The notes beneath the pieces are model-generated. The model saw nothing but the letters and a program-made list of their open reading frames with translations, ran no database searches and had not been told where the DNA came from. From positions 249,993,440 through 250,057,439 of the forward strand of contig CM077116.1 in the NCBI GenBank assembly GCA_039619475.1: DNA of 64,000 nt, given 5' to 3'. Shown here piece after piece: positions 1 through 13,539 of the stretch; positions within the stretch are counted from its first letter, which is position 1, and every line of letters starts with the position of its first letter. The DNA is from Icerya purchasi (taxonomy: Eukaryota > Arthropoda > Insecta > Hemiptera > Monophlebidae). The position numbers were made by a program, and so were the translations under genes.

Positions 1-164
1 AAAATATCGACGACATTTAAAATAGAATAAAAAAGGAACATTAATAGTTTTACTAGAAAATAGTATTAAATGTTAATTATTAAAATCCGTAGGTAAAATT
101 CATACAAATGTTTTATAGCATAAATTAAGTTTCTTTGTTATAAAAAATTTTTTCATAGAAGCTT

Positions 165-229
165 TGGTTCTTAGGGGGCTGGAAATGCCCCCCCCCCTAT
201 TAGCCCTCCCCGTGGATCCGCCACTGGTA
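165..229 (-). mobile_element. possible hAT-type transposon terminus
   Basis: Read on the minus strand from 229, the sequence begins CAGTGGCGGATCCACGGGGA and continues into G- and C-runs. A CAGTGGCG start is typical of hAT-superfamily terminal repeats. The element would extend to the left and may leave the window. I saw no partner terminus or 8-bp duplication, so this rests on the terminal motif alone. Confidence 0.3.
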
Positions 230-1614
230 CTATCGATATGTGCATTAATTCAATCATACGTATCCTCTCAATTTTCAACAAAATCAGCATTACCAGTACA
301 CTTAATCGGCATTTTCTGAAATAAAGCAGAAGTGACATACAAAAAATGCTGAGACCTGTCAAATTTAATGACTAAAGATATCGGTACAATAGTGTTAGAT
401 TGCTCTGTACTGGGCGAGGTTTGACGGAGAATTACAAGTCAACCATGATAATTAGATTTTACGATTGAAATTTATTTTCTCTGCTGGAAGCTTTTTAACA
501 ACGTTTTGCACTTTTCCGAATTCTGCAGACACCGCTTCCACTAAATGAAAATCCAGAACTGAATAAATACATATATTCGAAAATTATATCAGCGATAACG
601 CCGTAAAAATCGAATGTAAACAATACACAACTTTTTGATAGAAAGTGAACAGGAACCAGAACATTCTGATTTTTATTCGAATTAATTATATTTTTGTTTT
701 TTGTTTTTTTTTTTTTTAAATAAAATGTAGATTTGAATAAACATTAGAAGCAGAAATATTTGTCTTTTTACGTTTGTTTTGATATTGATTATAACTTAAG
801 GGATTAAATTTGCCAAATAATCAAACGTTCGTATTTTTAATGATTTTTTTTTTTTTTTTTTTTTTTTTTGTTTCGCTTCTTCAATTAAAATTTCAATAAC
901 CGAATAAAATTCGCACACCGTACCGGTCGTTAGATTCGTGCATACGGTCGAACAATTCTCAGCGTTTTTACATGCGTTCTATGTGTTGCCGATATAGACG
1001 ACACTACTCTATTTAATATTAACAATTTCATGCGAAAACTACGAAAGCCTTCACTCCCCCTCACTCTCCGATGATAGAACAATATTCAAACAATATCCAG
1101 TCACTCATAATCCTATCAATCTCGTCGTGATATTGACAACTGTGAATCGCAGCAGTGTGTTTTTCTGCAACATATGACCCACGCCTACTTCCGTAGTGCT
1201 CATTATAGCGATGCTCTTTTTTTCTTTATACATATGTATACATTATATCGATGTGTATGTATGCATGTACTTTTTTTGTTGCTGTAAGCTTATACGGAAT
1301 TACTGCCGACCATAACAAACGGAACATCGTAGCAGCATCTAATAAACTACTCTCTCCTCCTACACGAAGAAAACCGGCTTTCGGCTATTTAGTTAGAATT
1401 AAAAAAAAAAAAAAAATTATCGTCAACAGCTTTCCGAATTTGAAGTTGGCAAAATTAAAACTAAAAAATTCCCTCTTTGCCGGAGAGAAACATCTATATA
1501 TCACGAGCAGCATGTGTTTTATGGCTTCACCTCTTCATTTCAGAAAAAAAAAAAAAAAAAAAATCGTAAAGAAAATTCTCCGGAAGCAAACCGATTTTTT
1601 CAATTTCGGTATTA
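230..1614. other. unassigned AT-rich DNA
   Basis: No gene, exon or recognisable transposon was seen here. There are long T runs near 705 and 842-869 and A runs near 1401 and 1544. The open frame at 1251-1706 runs through two A runs into a SINE and is not protein-like. Confidence 0.4.
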
Positions 1615-2000
1615 GTCGTCGCGTTAGCTCAATTACTAGAGCGGTTGGCTTCCGTTACGAAAGTCTCGATCCCGGGCGAAGACAGATAATTATTACGAAA
1701 AATTAAAAATTAAATACTCGCTAATAGAATCATATATTTAAAAAAAAAAACAAAAAAAACAGAATCATATAGAAGGCAATGGCAATCCACCAAGTACACG
1801 ATCATGTGCGCGCTGGTTAGCGTACACAGCAGATACACACGGGACTGCACCTGTAACGCGATAAATCATACAATCACAATATCAGTTTCAAATCGGTAGT
1901 CTTGCCATGTGTACACATTCGTATTAGACATAAACAATTGCCATGAGCTATTCTATACCGTTAGAATGTACAAATAGTTAGTCACGAAGCTGGAGTAGTA
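1615..2000 (+). mobile_element. tRNA-derived SINE, family A copy 1
   Basis: The 5' head (GTCGTCGCGTTAGCTC, then a TCGATCCCGGGCGA box) matches the tRNA-like head of the copies at 44669, 55876, 60800 and 62600. The body shares the family landmarks: ATTACGAAAAATTA, AAATACTCGCTA, GAAGGCAATGGCAA, GTGCGCGCT and GGGACTGCAC. About 50 bp of A-rich sequence interrupts the body near 1725-1775. The 3' end is placed approximately, and no target duplication was found. Confidence 0.6.
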
Positions 2001-2627
2001 CTATTCGTATGATCGGTACAATTTCTAACGAAAACATTGTGTTAAATGTTATATGCAGAGCAATGTTGACGGACACACGAAATAGTAACGAGCCTATAAA
2101 CGGCGTTATGCATTTTGATTCGAATCTACATATTTATCCGTGGTTAAAATTGGTAATATTCTAATTTTTTCTCCTATTAAAAATTAACGTTTTCCAGTTA
2201 ATTCGCGGTAGATGGATGATATTTTAAGTCGTTTGTTGTATTAATAAAAACACTTCTCTACTTTTCTACAACTTTTTCGGCGCCTTATTCGATGACTACA
2301 GCGAGTAGAGCTGTCTTTGTCGATACTTATCGCTTTCTCTATCGCCACTAGCCGGTACGCTTTTCGAATTGGCAAAGAACCATTAAAATTAGCCTAAATA
2401 ATCGACGGAAGAAAAAAAAAACACATAACTTCAAAAAAATTAGGCGATATTGCGAGCAGTTTTATTTGATGGTTTGTTGTTGTTTGTTGTTTTTGGGGGG
2501 GGGGGGCAAAAACAAAGATTATTTGCCTATTCTATTATTGCACAGTGGGAAAGCTATTTTTATTTTTGCAGTGCGAAGAACTCGCGTCATGAAATTATGA
2601 TTTTTCTACAGCTATTACATGTGTAGA

Positions 2628-2662
2628 GTAGATTGTAGATTGTAGATTGTAGATTGTAGATA
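2628..2662. repeat. five-unit GTAGATT tandem array
   Basis: The 7-bp unit GTAGATT is repeated five times without interruption, the last unit ending in A instead of T. It is a simple short tandem repeat. Confidence 0.9.
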
Positions 2663-2759
2663 GGGGAAATGCCGATTAAAGTTATCCGTTTGAGTTTTTG
2701 TAAAATCGAAGGACTTTATTAATCGAGGAACGGAATTAAACGAAACAAACGTGTCGTGA

Positions 2760-3260
2760 TAAATCCGTTTCCGTATTGGCCGGCTGGGCGCGGGGCTTGC
2801 GGAAGGAAATTTTAATAAACGGGGCGCGCAGCGATCGTAATTAATCAGATAAGAGCGGTCAGGGTGTAAGACAGATACATGTATAGATGGGCACGAAACG
2901 GTAAAATACATCGTAATTAAAGCGGAACCGGGACAGCACATGCGCATTGTATACACAACGGAACAGATATATAGACGGGTCGGAAATGTTTGATTAATTA
3001 CGTTCGCTCTGATTTATAATTCATTATGTCTGTCTGTCGTTAGGAGAGAACATTTAAAAGTTTTCTCGCAATAATAGTGGACAAGTTTTTTAATTAAAAT
3101 TTGCGCCATGTGCTTTGTTGTTGCAGATGAGAAGCCGGCAGCCATGCATACCGATAACCGCAGCGGAGTTCCGCCAACCGCTAGATGCCGCCTTCTATCG
3201 CCGAACCTATCTTGCCAAATTTCCTTATTAGCCTACATTTCCGCGGCCGCCATATTAACT
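2760..3260. promoter_or_regulatory. candidate regulatory island with TAATTA cores
   Basis: This block is visibly richer in G and C than its surroundings and contains no open frame that resembles a protein. TAATTA, the core bound by many homeodomain proteins, occurs at 2838, 2914, 2995 and 3091. A GCGGCCGCC segment lies at 3242-3250. That it is an enhancer or a conserved non-coding element is inference from composition and motif density only. Confidence 0.2.
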
Positions 3261-6200
3261 TTGTCTCGTTAACGAACCTCCGTAAAGATACCGCCAGTGT
3301 ACGATATTTATTATCTTCTTCCATTTCATACTTTACCGTTGAAAGATACCGACGTCGCTGAGACGCCGCGCTAAATTACCGGAATTGCAGTGCTTTTGGA
3401 CCACCACCCCCCCCGGTCTATCGCTGAAACCTCGATGTTGCGGATGAAAATTTTTCGAAATCGAACAATCGCCGTGTGAAATCTTAAAAAAGTACATCAT
3501 CCCTCCAACTGAGCGGTAAATAACGATAATTACACGTATACACAAAAACATTTAATTACACTCTTAATTTACATCGACAATTTTACTCGATTTTCTTAAA
3601 TTTTCATAAATTTCCGAATGCCCGAAAAAACGGTCGAATACCACGCCGTTTTTGCGGTATCTTAAACGTTTAAAAGAAATAATATGAAGAATATATCGGA
3701 ATGTTTCGAAAATAAATAATACGCTTCCAAAACATTGAAAGATTTAAAAATCAGACGACAGAGAAGAGAATGTTCCAAGTGGTGTTCTCGCCTGTTGTTC
3801 GCCTAATTCCTATTCTAACGATCCTCTCGTTCGAACGGGTAAGAAAACATAAATAAAAAATTCAGTACCGGAAGCTCTGAGTGTCGTCGTCCCAGTGTAT
3901 CTCGGCCACCTGAACGAACAGTAAAATTTATTAATTAAACGGAGATGACGTCGTTTATTTAGTACCGGTTTAGAATCATTTCATTCCTCTACCGTAAAAT
4001 CACTACACCGCCGAACTTCGGCAAACCTCCGAGTAAAACTGCGATCAGCGCTATGAACAAAAATTTAAACAAATTTGTATGTGTACATTTCAAATTTGAC
4101 CAGTCGACGTCATTTTCGAATACAAAATCAAATAGAATGAATTCGCTTACGAGAAAAGAACAAATCCAACGTATTTAATAGAGATATCTACGTTGTCCGT
4201 GTCTGTTTTATAACGAACAGTTAATAGATATTTTTTTCTTCTTTGCGTAGTTCCAAAAAAACGAAATTTAAATTATCAAATAGCGAACGGTTCCTTCGTC
4301 GTCTCAACTTGAATCGGTGTAGTAAGTAAAAGTTTTAGTTTTCCGATTTTAACGTACCTATATAAATTGCAACGGAAATCCGGAATATTATCGATCAAAA
4401 AAATTGCTTCATGCCTGAAATAAATTTCTATTACTGAAGCAGCGCTGACCCAATTAAATAATGTATTTTTTTTTTTAAAACTATATGTGTGTGTGTACAT
4501 GAATACTTCCTTTCTTTTTTTTGTAATAAAAAAAAAAACGATTGGCTTCTTCTAATTTAACGGAGCTAACTCTATTTATTTCTATTTGGCTTTTTAGGTT
4601 TTTTAATTATTTTAATTAATGCTTTTGACTGCTGATTGATTTTGAAAACAGATTTTTGATTCTAGCATTAGACTAAAGATTTCTTGTCTTTTTTTTTTTC
4701 TTTTCCGGAAGCTAGAAATTTTCACCTAGGAACAGTTTGGAACAGAAAAGAATCAGTTATATTTGGGTTGTTACTTTTAACTCCCTCAACAAATAAAAAA
4801 TAAAAGTAAATAAATAAATAAAATATGAACATTAATAAGAATATTGCGTTTAGTAGAAAGACTAAAAGCGAGAATATTAATAAACATTTTTGAAAAGTAG
4901 GCAACAATCGAGCGTAATAGCATTAATTGAAGTGACAATAAAAAAGTTTAACGTAACAATAAAGGCCAGCGTAAACAATAAGAGATTTACGAAAATAGGT
5001 ATTTAAAGAATCGGAAAATAGTTTGACGTATAAAACGCTCCTTATACAATATCACCTATTTAAATTTTAACATCTACATGAACGGGAATCAAACTGCGTG
5101 GGCAGCGAAAGCCATTTATAATTACAAAATGTTTTATGTACATATCACGTTGAGATGCTTATCAGTGGTGTAGCCAAAGGGTGATGCGGTGTGAACCTGG
5201 TTTGGTTAGGAAATATACTCTTTTAATGTGGCAGGGTGCCGGAGGAAAAGGGTAAAAGCGAAAACACATATATTTATTGATAGAGAAAGCGCATTAACAA
5301 AAAAAAAAATCAATCGTGTATTTTACATATAAAAACACAACACCCGTAAAAAAATTCGGACCATAAATTTTTTCAAAAAACTTTCTCGATAAATTTCTGG
5401 TTGCACCGCTGCATATAAGAAATATTTTCTCGATGGGTAATCTCATTCGCTACTGACTAGTCCAACAAATTTATAGAAAAACAAAAATATACATATATAT
5501 TTGTATATGTTGAACAACAACTGAGATAATTAGTTAATACCGTTTTAATCGAGAAACTAAATTTTACATACTCGTAGTTTTTGTTTCATCTGAAATAGAA
5601 TTCGATACTTGCTTCCGATACATACGACGGACGCCTTTTCATTGTCATTTTCTTTCTTTTATTTCTTCTTTCTTCCAAAAAAAAAAAAACAAAAAAAAAA
5701 CAAAAAAAAAACAACGAACACTGGTGTGGTGATGATTCTAATTCGATTTTTGTAAAACAAACTGAACATCTTTTGTTTTCATTTTTTGTGATCGTTAGGC
5801 GAAATAGGAATCAGGCGAAACGGGACATAATCGTTCTGAAGAACACTCTTAAATTCGAAATATCTCGAGTTTTGAAGACTTAAATCAACACATTAATTAC
5901 ATTCTAGCGAAACATTTAAACTTATTTCTACCCGTACGAACGTTTAAGCATGAAACATACACTCATTAGCTGTCTACCATGTTACGATTGATTAATATTA
6001 TTATTATTTTTTTTTTGTTTCTTTTTTGTAAATAAAAATTGTATTATATATTTTTAAATATACTAAGAATATGATACGTATTTCTATAATACATAATTTT
6101 TTATACAAAGTTCTTTATTCATTTTAAATTAAGTCACGATATATAAAATAAGGATAAAAATAAGCCTTCGGATTTTTAATTGTTCTACTGCGTTCATTTT

Positions 6201-6470
6201 TATACTAATACAATGTCTGCAATTTATCTTTTTTTTTTTTTTTTTTTTTTTTATGGCCTGGTGGCTAAGTAGCTTACCATTTGACCGCTTCCATCAATTT
6301 ATCTTTATTTTTAAAGGAACAAAATACGATGAATAAAAAAAAATTAAGTTTCGGACTAAATTTAAAAATGCTAACTAGAAAAAGCAACGTGTGCAAGCCG
6401 GATATAGGTAGATTAAAAAAATCGAACCGTCCAAATGAACTGTAGACTGCTTTTTCCGATAACCGAAATA

Positions 6471-6703
6471 TTTTTTTTTTTTTTTTTTTTTTTTTTTGAC
6501 TTTGAGCATGTCAGTTAAGGACGTTACTCAATCCAAAGGTATGGCAGCATTAATGATTATAAAGGAAAATATTAGAAATGAAACGTACGAATGAAGCTAA
6601 CAAAAGAATAACCAAGGGAGACGGAAAGAAAGCATTAAGCGCTGTAGGGCGTAGGATAAGACGCAAAAGACCGGAATACAGTATCGCGCGTTCTGAAGAA
6701 ATG
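6471..6703 (-). mobile_element. 5'-truncated LINE 3' end
   Basis: On the minus strand this is the last ~230 bp of the same LINE family that occupies 40316-43066. The two share long stretches, such as the segment around CGCGTTCTGAAGAAATG, and both end in a poly-A tail, seen as a T run at about 6471-6497. Homology stops abruptly at 6703, the usual signature of a 5'-truncated insertion. No complete coding domain remains. Confidence 0.6.
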
Positions 6704-9502
6704 TAGCTAGTTTAAAACTGCTCAGCTTATTCGTTGACGCCGTAGCGCTTGAAGGAGACTTGTTTAGTTAGGAAACCGGAAAAGAATAGTCTGAATCGAA
6801 TAGGAGTTTGGAGGTAGATAAAGTGACAGCGCAAAAGAGAATGTATCTAAAGATGTGACGGAAGAATCATTGCTTAACTTTATAACCGCTACCGCGAACA
6901 GTAGTGCTCGGTTCTCGCTGGAAATTGAAAGATCACCGTCCAGCACTGTAGTCGTGTTCTATGTGAAAATGGCGAGTATAAAAGAAACGAAATTCAAGCA
7001 AGACTACGACGGCCTCAGCGTCAGCAGTGTCCACAACGCTCGACAGAATGTGAACGATTTGCCGAATATGATCCCATGTCTGCGTTAACTGTGCTCGCAG
7101 TGCTGGAAGGGGGAAGAACGAAAATTCATTCAGCAACATATTGCAATAATATAGAGAAAACGCGAAAGCCGGTAGATATTAAAACTGAACATCTAAATTT
7201 CAAGAAATATACACACAGCTACAAAACAAGAAATGAGACAAAAGCTTTCGGGTCATTTTGTACTAGCCAGGAAGTTGGTTCTTTTTTTACGTATTTTCGT
7301 CGTCATAGATAAAAATTCAAAACTTCCTAAATTTTAAAATTCTATTAGAACAATTTTGAATAACATATACACATATCAAGCTGCAAGACAGAAAAAGTCT
7401 GCAGCCAGTTCCACGGTAGGTAAAGAATTTATTTTTAGAAGCTTTCTTTAGAACAGGTCCAAAGGAAAATGAGATTTTTTCGGTTAACGATGCGTTTAAT
7501 TTTTAGAAACTATCCGGTAAACTAAGTAAAATTTTAAGCTCTGAAAATTAAATTAATAATTCACGAGTGTATATTTCTGCTGCTCCATTTTTCGTAGCTT
7601 CTCAAGAAGCGATGAAAGAACGACGATTGACGCACATCTCATGCTCGTATTCTCTCGTTTCCCTCTGCTTCAGTTATTCCTCTACTGGAATTGTTTTTTT
7701 CCCCTCTGTCCTTATTTAGTAAAATTACTGGATTAATGTTTCACTTTTTTAAAAGCAGAGGATTAATTGTTGTTCAACACTGTTATAAATTAACTCGTTT
7801 TTTCATAGATTCAATTAATTTGAATTTTCTTACACATTTTGGTGTCCGAATCAGTAGCAAAAAATTCGCAACTCTTTGTTAGCGTTGAAAAAATTTTTCT
7901 CATATTTACCACTTACATGTCGTCACCGTCATCTTTATTGTTTTCATTATTGTTGTTTATTTCAGTGTGTTTTCTTCCATACTTCCCTCACCATTTCATT
8001 GCTGATCAGAACAACTGTTGTAATATTTTTGTCAACGCTAAAGTATTTTCGCTTGATAATAATATTTCCCAACTATCATTGCGATAATGTGGCAAAACTT
8101 ATAAACTCTGTTTTTGTTCTGCATAACTTTAAAACTTCTGTATTAATGGAATTTTACTCATTTTCATTTTAATACTATCACAATGAAATACAGTATATAA
8201 CGACTGAATGATTTTTCCATTGTGCATATCTCTAAATTTCTACAAGTCCAACGGCCTAATTCGTACGATACTTGGCCGTTGTCAAAAAGTTCACGATTTC
8301 ACTCTAGCCACAGACAGATATATACATTACAAATATTTGTGCTTTATTGTTGCTCTGGGATAATGTGTTGATGTTGACGGACCAAAAACATACCTAAAAA
8401 AAATCTAAAATTGGTTTCATTAAAATACTTTAGAAATTTAAATTACGATGGAATTGTGAAAGAGTTTCGTCTATAGCTGAAAAAAAAATCGATTAAAAAT
8501 ATTTTGTTCGACTTGCATTCTTTTTTTTCTTTTTTTTTTTAAAGAAGCACTTTAAAATAATCAAACTGAATGCTTCCAACCAAAATTCATCTACTTTTGA
8601 AATTTATAATTTTTAATTTCTAATTCTATGGAAAAATTTCATTTTTTTTTTAGAGTAAAGCGAGCAGAGAGCAAAATCCTGTTATTTTAATAATTTAAAA
8701 TAATTTTTACTAAGAATGTTAAGTAAAACGTTTATTTGCTTTATTGTTATCCAGAGCAGCCAATCCGTTATTGGAGAATTTTGGACTTTTCTTTTTGAGT
8801 GGAGAAGGTGTAGCCAATAGAATAAAAGGAATTAAAAGTATTGCAGTAAAAATACGATTTTGTGAGTGAAATACTCTGAAAAATGGGTAAAAATAAAGGT
8901 TAATTATTAATAATAGAATAGACAAAATCATGATTGTTACTGTTACAAAACTTTTAATTCAAATATGAAACCTACAAATTTAATGTATTTGATTTTGATT
9001 TTATTGAAATTAATAAAATTCTTTTAAAATGTGTCGAATTTAAAAACAGCAATAGGCGTATTATAAAATCTTTAATTAAAATATAAGATTTACGAATTTA
9101 ATGCGTTCGACTTTAGGAATAAATGTATTTTATTTAAACTTACAAAAAACTCTTTCTACTTGAGGCCGATCCAAAAAAGAACAATAAATATTCGAACATA
9201 TAAAACATGAATAATATAACTGCGAAATGTCTTTTAAACCACATTTTAACATTCAGCTGCAGAAGGACTAAATATTTACTACCCGAATGCTTGTAAATGA
9301 AACCTTTTTCTTCATATCAAAATATAATTAATGACTCGTTGCATATGAGACTAGACGCAACTTACAATTAGACTCGTCGCGAATAAGACTGATCCGATTT
9401 TATTAAAATAAGCAAGTATAAATTATGTACAAATGCATTTCAAAATAATTTTTTAATAATCACTTAAATAATATACATGAGGATATTATGATAATTCTCA
9501 GA
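6704..9502. other. unassigned DNA
   Basis: No recognisable gene was found. The part 6730-7100 is less AT-rich and is open for 77 codons on the plus strand (6855-7088) and for 68 on the minus strand (6933-7139). Neither product resembles a family I know. The rest is AT-rich with T runs and short chance frames. Confidence 0.3.
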
Positions 9503-9575
9503 AGTTAGCGCGGTGCACTAGGTTAGACAGTAGTGTTTCGTTCGGGTAGAACTTGGTTCGTATCCCGCTGCTGCA
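9503..9575 (+). mobile_element. degenerate tRNA-like sequence, possible SINE head
   Basis: The segment GGTTCGTATCCC resembles an internal B-box, with a possible A-box (TTAGCGCGGTGCACTAGG) about 40 bp upstream. I could not build a convincing cloverleaf and no second copy was seen, so this is only a hint of a tRNA-derived SINE. Confidence 0.2.
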
Positions 9576-9878
9576 CATTGAAACTTTTAAAAACTTTATT
9601 TCGCTGAGTTAGTATTCATAGTGGACGTGTCCAAAAATTACAGAAAAAAAAAAAAAAAGATATAAACGCTACTTTTATGTTACATATTTCTTTTAATACT
9701 AAATTTTTGGTTAATTCAGAAAAATTGTTTATTTCTAAAATTTGATTATGACAGATCATCAATATACTCTAACAAATAAATATAAAATATCGATATAATT
9801 AACAAATATAAGATTTGGCAATTGTTTTTTTTTATTAATTTTTAATAGAAATTAAAAATAAAATAAAATGGCAGCCTA

Positions 9879-9980
<102 letters not shown>

Positions 9981-10699
9981 CGACCGTGATGCCTATCGGC
10001 TTAGTCACGGTATTCGTAATGTACAATCGACTTAACGTTATGTTATATTTATATAGTAATGCGTTTCCTCAAAGCGAGGTTACAATAATTTACGAACGCG
10101 TGACAGTTCGACACACGTTTAAGCCGTTAACATTATTAATAATAATTCCATTATTGATACAATAACAGTCTAAATTATATTTCAAACGTTCTTTCTTAAT
10201 GAAGAGATATGCAAATAGAAAATGACTAACTGTATCGGAAACACTAAGTTGACAGAAATGACAAATGTCAGAAGGTGTAATTTTAAATCGTTCCAAATAA
10301 GTGCCAAAACTGTCATGTCCCGTCAACGCTTGATTTATAAAAAAGTATTAATTCTTAGTAATTTCTTTAGCCTAAATCTTACATTTATATCATATAATAA
10401 TTTGTACGATTATTCTGGTTATCAAATATTTAAAATAATTACTTTCATGTGTTTATTAAAATTTTTAATGTTTGTAAAATTATCATATTGTAAGTTTACG
10501 TTAAAATTGCTATTGAACAGTTGTAGCGATCTATAGGAAGTAGTAAGTGATATTCGGGACATTTTGTAATCTGCTAGTAAGGCAGCATGGTACATACTCA
10601 AGTCAGGCGGAAAGATTTCAGTAACAACTGGAGCCATTGACACTGTTCTATATAACGAGCCTACCATTCAGAAGAAGATTCCTCTGAATCTTTAACATT

Positions 10700-11861
10700 A
10701 CATTCATAGCAGAAACAGAGTTATTTAATCATATAAATACTTGAGCAGTAATTAAAAATCGCACGAATAACACCATTATACATTATCACTCTGTTGTTAC
10801 AGTTAACAGCACCTAAGTTAGGCTGAATTTTTAATAGCCTATAAATGATTTTGTTCGCTTTATCTGTTGTGTAGTTTACATATTTATTAAATTTAAACTC
10901 GTGATCTATTATTACTTCGAGGTATTTAAAATTTTTTACAATTGGAAAAGGTTTATCATATAACAAGTTAAATATGCTAAGTTAACAAACCTCGGTGGTT
11001 TTCTTGTTATCAGTAACCATCATTTTTGTCTTTTCAGTCCAAGGTATCACAGATAACTGTAACGCTACTCGTATCAACTTCCGTTGCGTTTTTCAGTTTA
11101 ACAGTGGAGCATAAATTATCGGTAAAACCGATAAATTCTGCATCGTAATTATATCGCGAACAAAATATTTCCATCTGTTTATGAATATATGAGTGTAATA
11201 TATTCCAGAGGTTGGTCAGAGGATCGAACCCTGAAGCACTCCGCCTGACATACTGCGCTCGATAATAAAACTTTCGCATTTGATCACCGTAATTCTGTTT
11301 ACTTTAATTAAATCAGGATTGACTTTGTGAGATTTTAGAATTTCAATTATCGTCGAATGTTTATCAAATGCGCCTTTTACATCAAAAGTAACAACAACAC
11401 CGAATAAATTTTTGGTCTGCGCCAATTGAATAATATCATAGAGTTTTCCAACAGCCATTTCCGATAAACGCGAGCGTCTAAACCCGAACTGGTTTTTACT
11501 TAAGATTTGTTTAGTTTCAATTACGTTAATTACTTTTTCAAATACTTTACCAGTACAGTTTAATAGTGAGCAAATAGGTCGATAGCCGCTAAACAGAGAA
11601 AGATCTTTTTTGGGTTTATTAATTAATTTAATTTCTCCTGTTTTCCATAAATCAGGAAACATTTGCAACAGGAGGAATTTTTCCAAAAGTGTTCGAAAAA
11701 TTTTCGAGTGTTTTGCATGAATCAAAATTAACCACTATATTAGAAATGTTATCTGATGCGGAAATCTTACGTGTATTAATCGATTTAATAATTAAATTTA
11801 GTTCATTCGAACCAATAACAGCATCATGGTTATCATTTACGTTAGGTGTATAATCTGTCAT
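10700..11861 (-). pseudogene. decayed LINE reverse transcriptase
   Basis: Reverse-transcriptase remnants lie in several frames. The segment from 11725 down contains LWKTGEIKLINKP, YRPICSLLNCTGKVFEKVI, NQFGFR and the palm motif FDVKGAFD, then GGVLQGSIL. The YADD catalytic box has decayed to something like FTDN near 11120. A thumb-like KNFKYLEVIIDHEFKF segment follows at ~10940. Order and motifs fit the R1/I group; multiple breaks exclude activity. Confidence 0.75.
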
Positions 11862-12185
11862 ATAATCTAATTTATCCTTCTTCCTGGGAAAGAATTAATC
11901 AAGGAGAGCTGCACATTTCTCTTCTTGTTTAGTTAATATTACATAATTTACTTTAATAGATCGAAATTGAAATAGCTCAAGTTTTTCCTTTTCCCAGCAT
12001 TTAGAATTATTGATGAAATTTTTCCAATTTTCAAATTTGGTTTTTTCAATTAAGATTTTCTAATTCCTATTTAATTCTCTTAACAAAAATTTATAAATTA
12101 ATTTTTTACTGGCCTGAATTGATCTATTACACTTTTTCCTTATTTTATTAATAGTTTTATTTAAATTATCAAGGGTGGGTAATCG

Positions 12186-13003
12186 TTAAAAGTAATCTTT
12201 TTTTTTGTATTTACACTGATCGATTGAAACTCTTAAATAGTCATGACATTTAATAACATGATTATTTAATTCTATCTTATTTTCAACTATGCAAAAATTA
12301 CTCTTAAATTTATTTAATGTATCGAAATTAATTTTGGAATTTAATAGTTTGTAGTTAATACACCATTGTGATGGAGTTGTTGTGTATTTGGCTCCACAGA
12401 TTACAATCTTAATTCTACAGTGATCGGAGAGTTCTATCGAAGAGATGGTATGCTGCATGGTTGAAGCCGGAACATCTCCCACAATAATTAAATCAATCAA
12501 GCTTTTCCCATTATGGTTACCGAAGGTGTATTCATTCGGTTGATTGAGGAAAAGTAAACGGTTTGCATACGTAAATTCTTTCAGTCTCTCAGCATCCGGG
12601 TTACTTCTAACATTCTCTAATAGCGAGCTTCTTATGTTGCAGTTCCCGACAATTAACGAAATCAACGACGGATGTTGATTACAATTTTTTTCTATTTTCG
12701 AAATTCCTTCGCCTCCAAGTTCACTTGGAGGTAGATAAAGACGAATGATTAAATATTTCTGATACCGAACTGCTATGATGCCCTTTTGACAATTTATCTT
12801 ATCATACGAAATTGTTTCCCGAATTATCATCGCAATTTTTCGACTTGATAAGCAAACGTATTGACAAGTATTTTTCCGTTACACGAGTTTACCTCAGCTG
12901 TTATAATAAAGTCACTTTCATCAACGGTACATTCACGAATGAATAAATGTTGACACGCGATCGTGTTGTTTACGTTTAAAAATTGAATTTCAACATCAGC
13001 CAT
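12186..13003 (-). pseudogene. decayed LINE endonuclease (ORF2 start)
   Basis: A likely ORF2 start is the ATG at 13001-13003. Translation runs ~57 codons and shifts frame at ~12830. It then continues as an APE-type endonuclease, with ISLIVGNCNIR, the NEYTFGNHNGKSLIDLIIV segment and the C-terminal SDH motif (ELSDHCRI) that carries the catalytic histidine. It matches the position and motifs of R1/I-type endonucleases, which nick the target to prime reverse transcription. Confidence 0.7.
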
Positions 13004-13202
13004 AATTGATCATAGTTTGAATTTGTTTTTCGATTTCACTGAAACATGGGCAAGCTCTACTATAAGAAGCATGGTCTAGCGTTTCAATTAATGCCTCCAG
13101 TGATTCGTCCTAAAGCTTCCCTCGTATTTTGGTGAGGAGACAATTAATGTATTTGCCTTTATTTTTGCACTTTTCTACTATCCGAATTTTTTTAGCTGAA
13201 GC

Positions 13203-13387
13203 CTAGCATCGGGTAGCTATGTGCCCATGACCGAGGCATTTGTAACATCCAAGTACAGGTATATGCTCCTGAAATCTTACAGATACCTAACCAATATGTA
13301 ATCTTCCATTACTTGGAAGCTTTTTAAACTGATCCGGTTTCAATCGGACGTAAATTTTCACACTTCTTTCAAATTTTGTTACTCGCC
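13203..13387 (-). pseudogene. gag-like ORF1 fragment with CCHC zinc knuckle
   Basis: The minus-strand frame reads VTKFERSVKIYVRLKP at its start and ends in the knuckle CYKCLGHGHIATRC, a perfect C-x2-C-x4-H-x4-C. In I, R1 and Jockey elements such knuckles sit at the end of ORF1 and bind nucleic acid. One in-frame stop precedes the knuckle and another directly follows it. The fragment begins exactly at the 5' truncation point of the LINE. Confidence 0.7.
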
Positions 13388-13539
13388 AATGGCAGCCTAT
13401 GATAACTCGAAATGGAATAGTTATAAATACTCCGTTACATCATCGAGGAGATTTTTTTTTTTCAGACAAATATGACTAGGGGCGTTTTTTAAATAAAAAG
13501 ACGTTCCAAAGTTTAATATGAAGAAGACATTTCAACAGA

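Larger units (their letters stand above)
2001..6470. other. unassigned intergenic DNA with a few islands
   Basis: No coding exon was recognised. The stretch holds a short 7-bp tandem array at 2628-2662, a block of less AT-rich DNA with TAATTA motifs around 2760-3260, and T runs near 4690, 6007 and 6230-6252. Open frames at 2615-2956 and 3333-3551 on the minus strand show no domain and look like chance. Confidence 0.35.

Noticed and set aside
2615..2956. 113-codon minus-strand frame as a gene
   Set aside because: It reads through the GTAGATT tandem array and has no domain. The region looks regulatory or neutral, not coding.
6855..7088. 77-codon plus-strand frame as a coding exon
   Set aside because: An overlapping minus-strand frame of similar length exists, no splice context stands out and the product resembles no family. 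It was left as unassigned.
10090..10326. Stand-alone gene with CxxC motif
   Set aside because: Its residues (CHFCQ, TVSHFLF) are the C-terminal region of the decayed LINE on the same strand, between its thumb and TAA tail.
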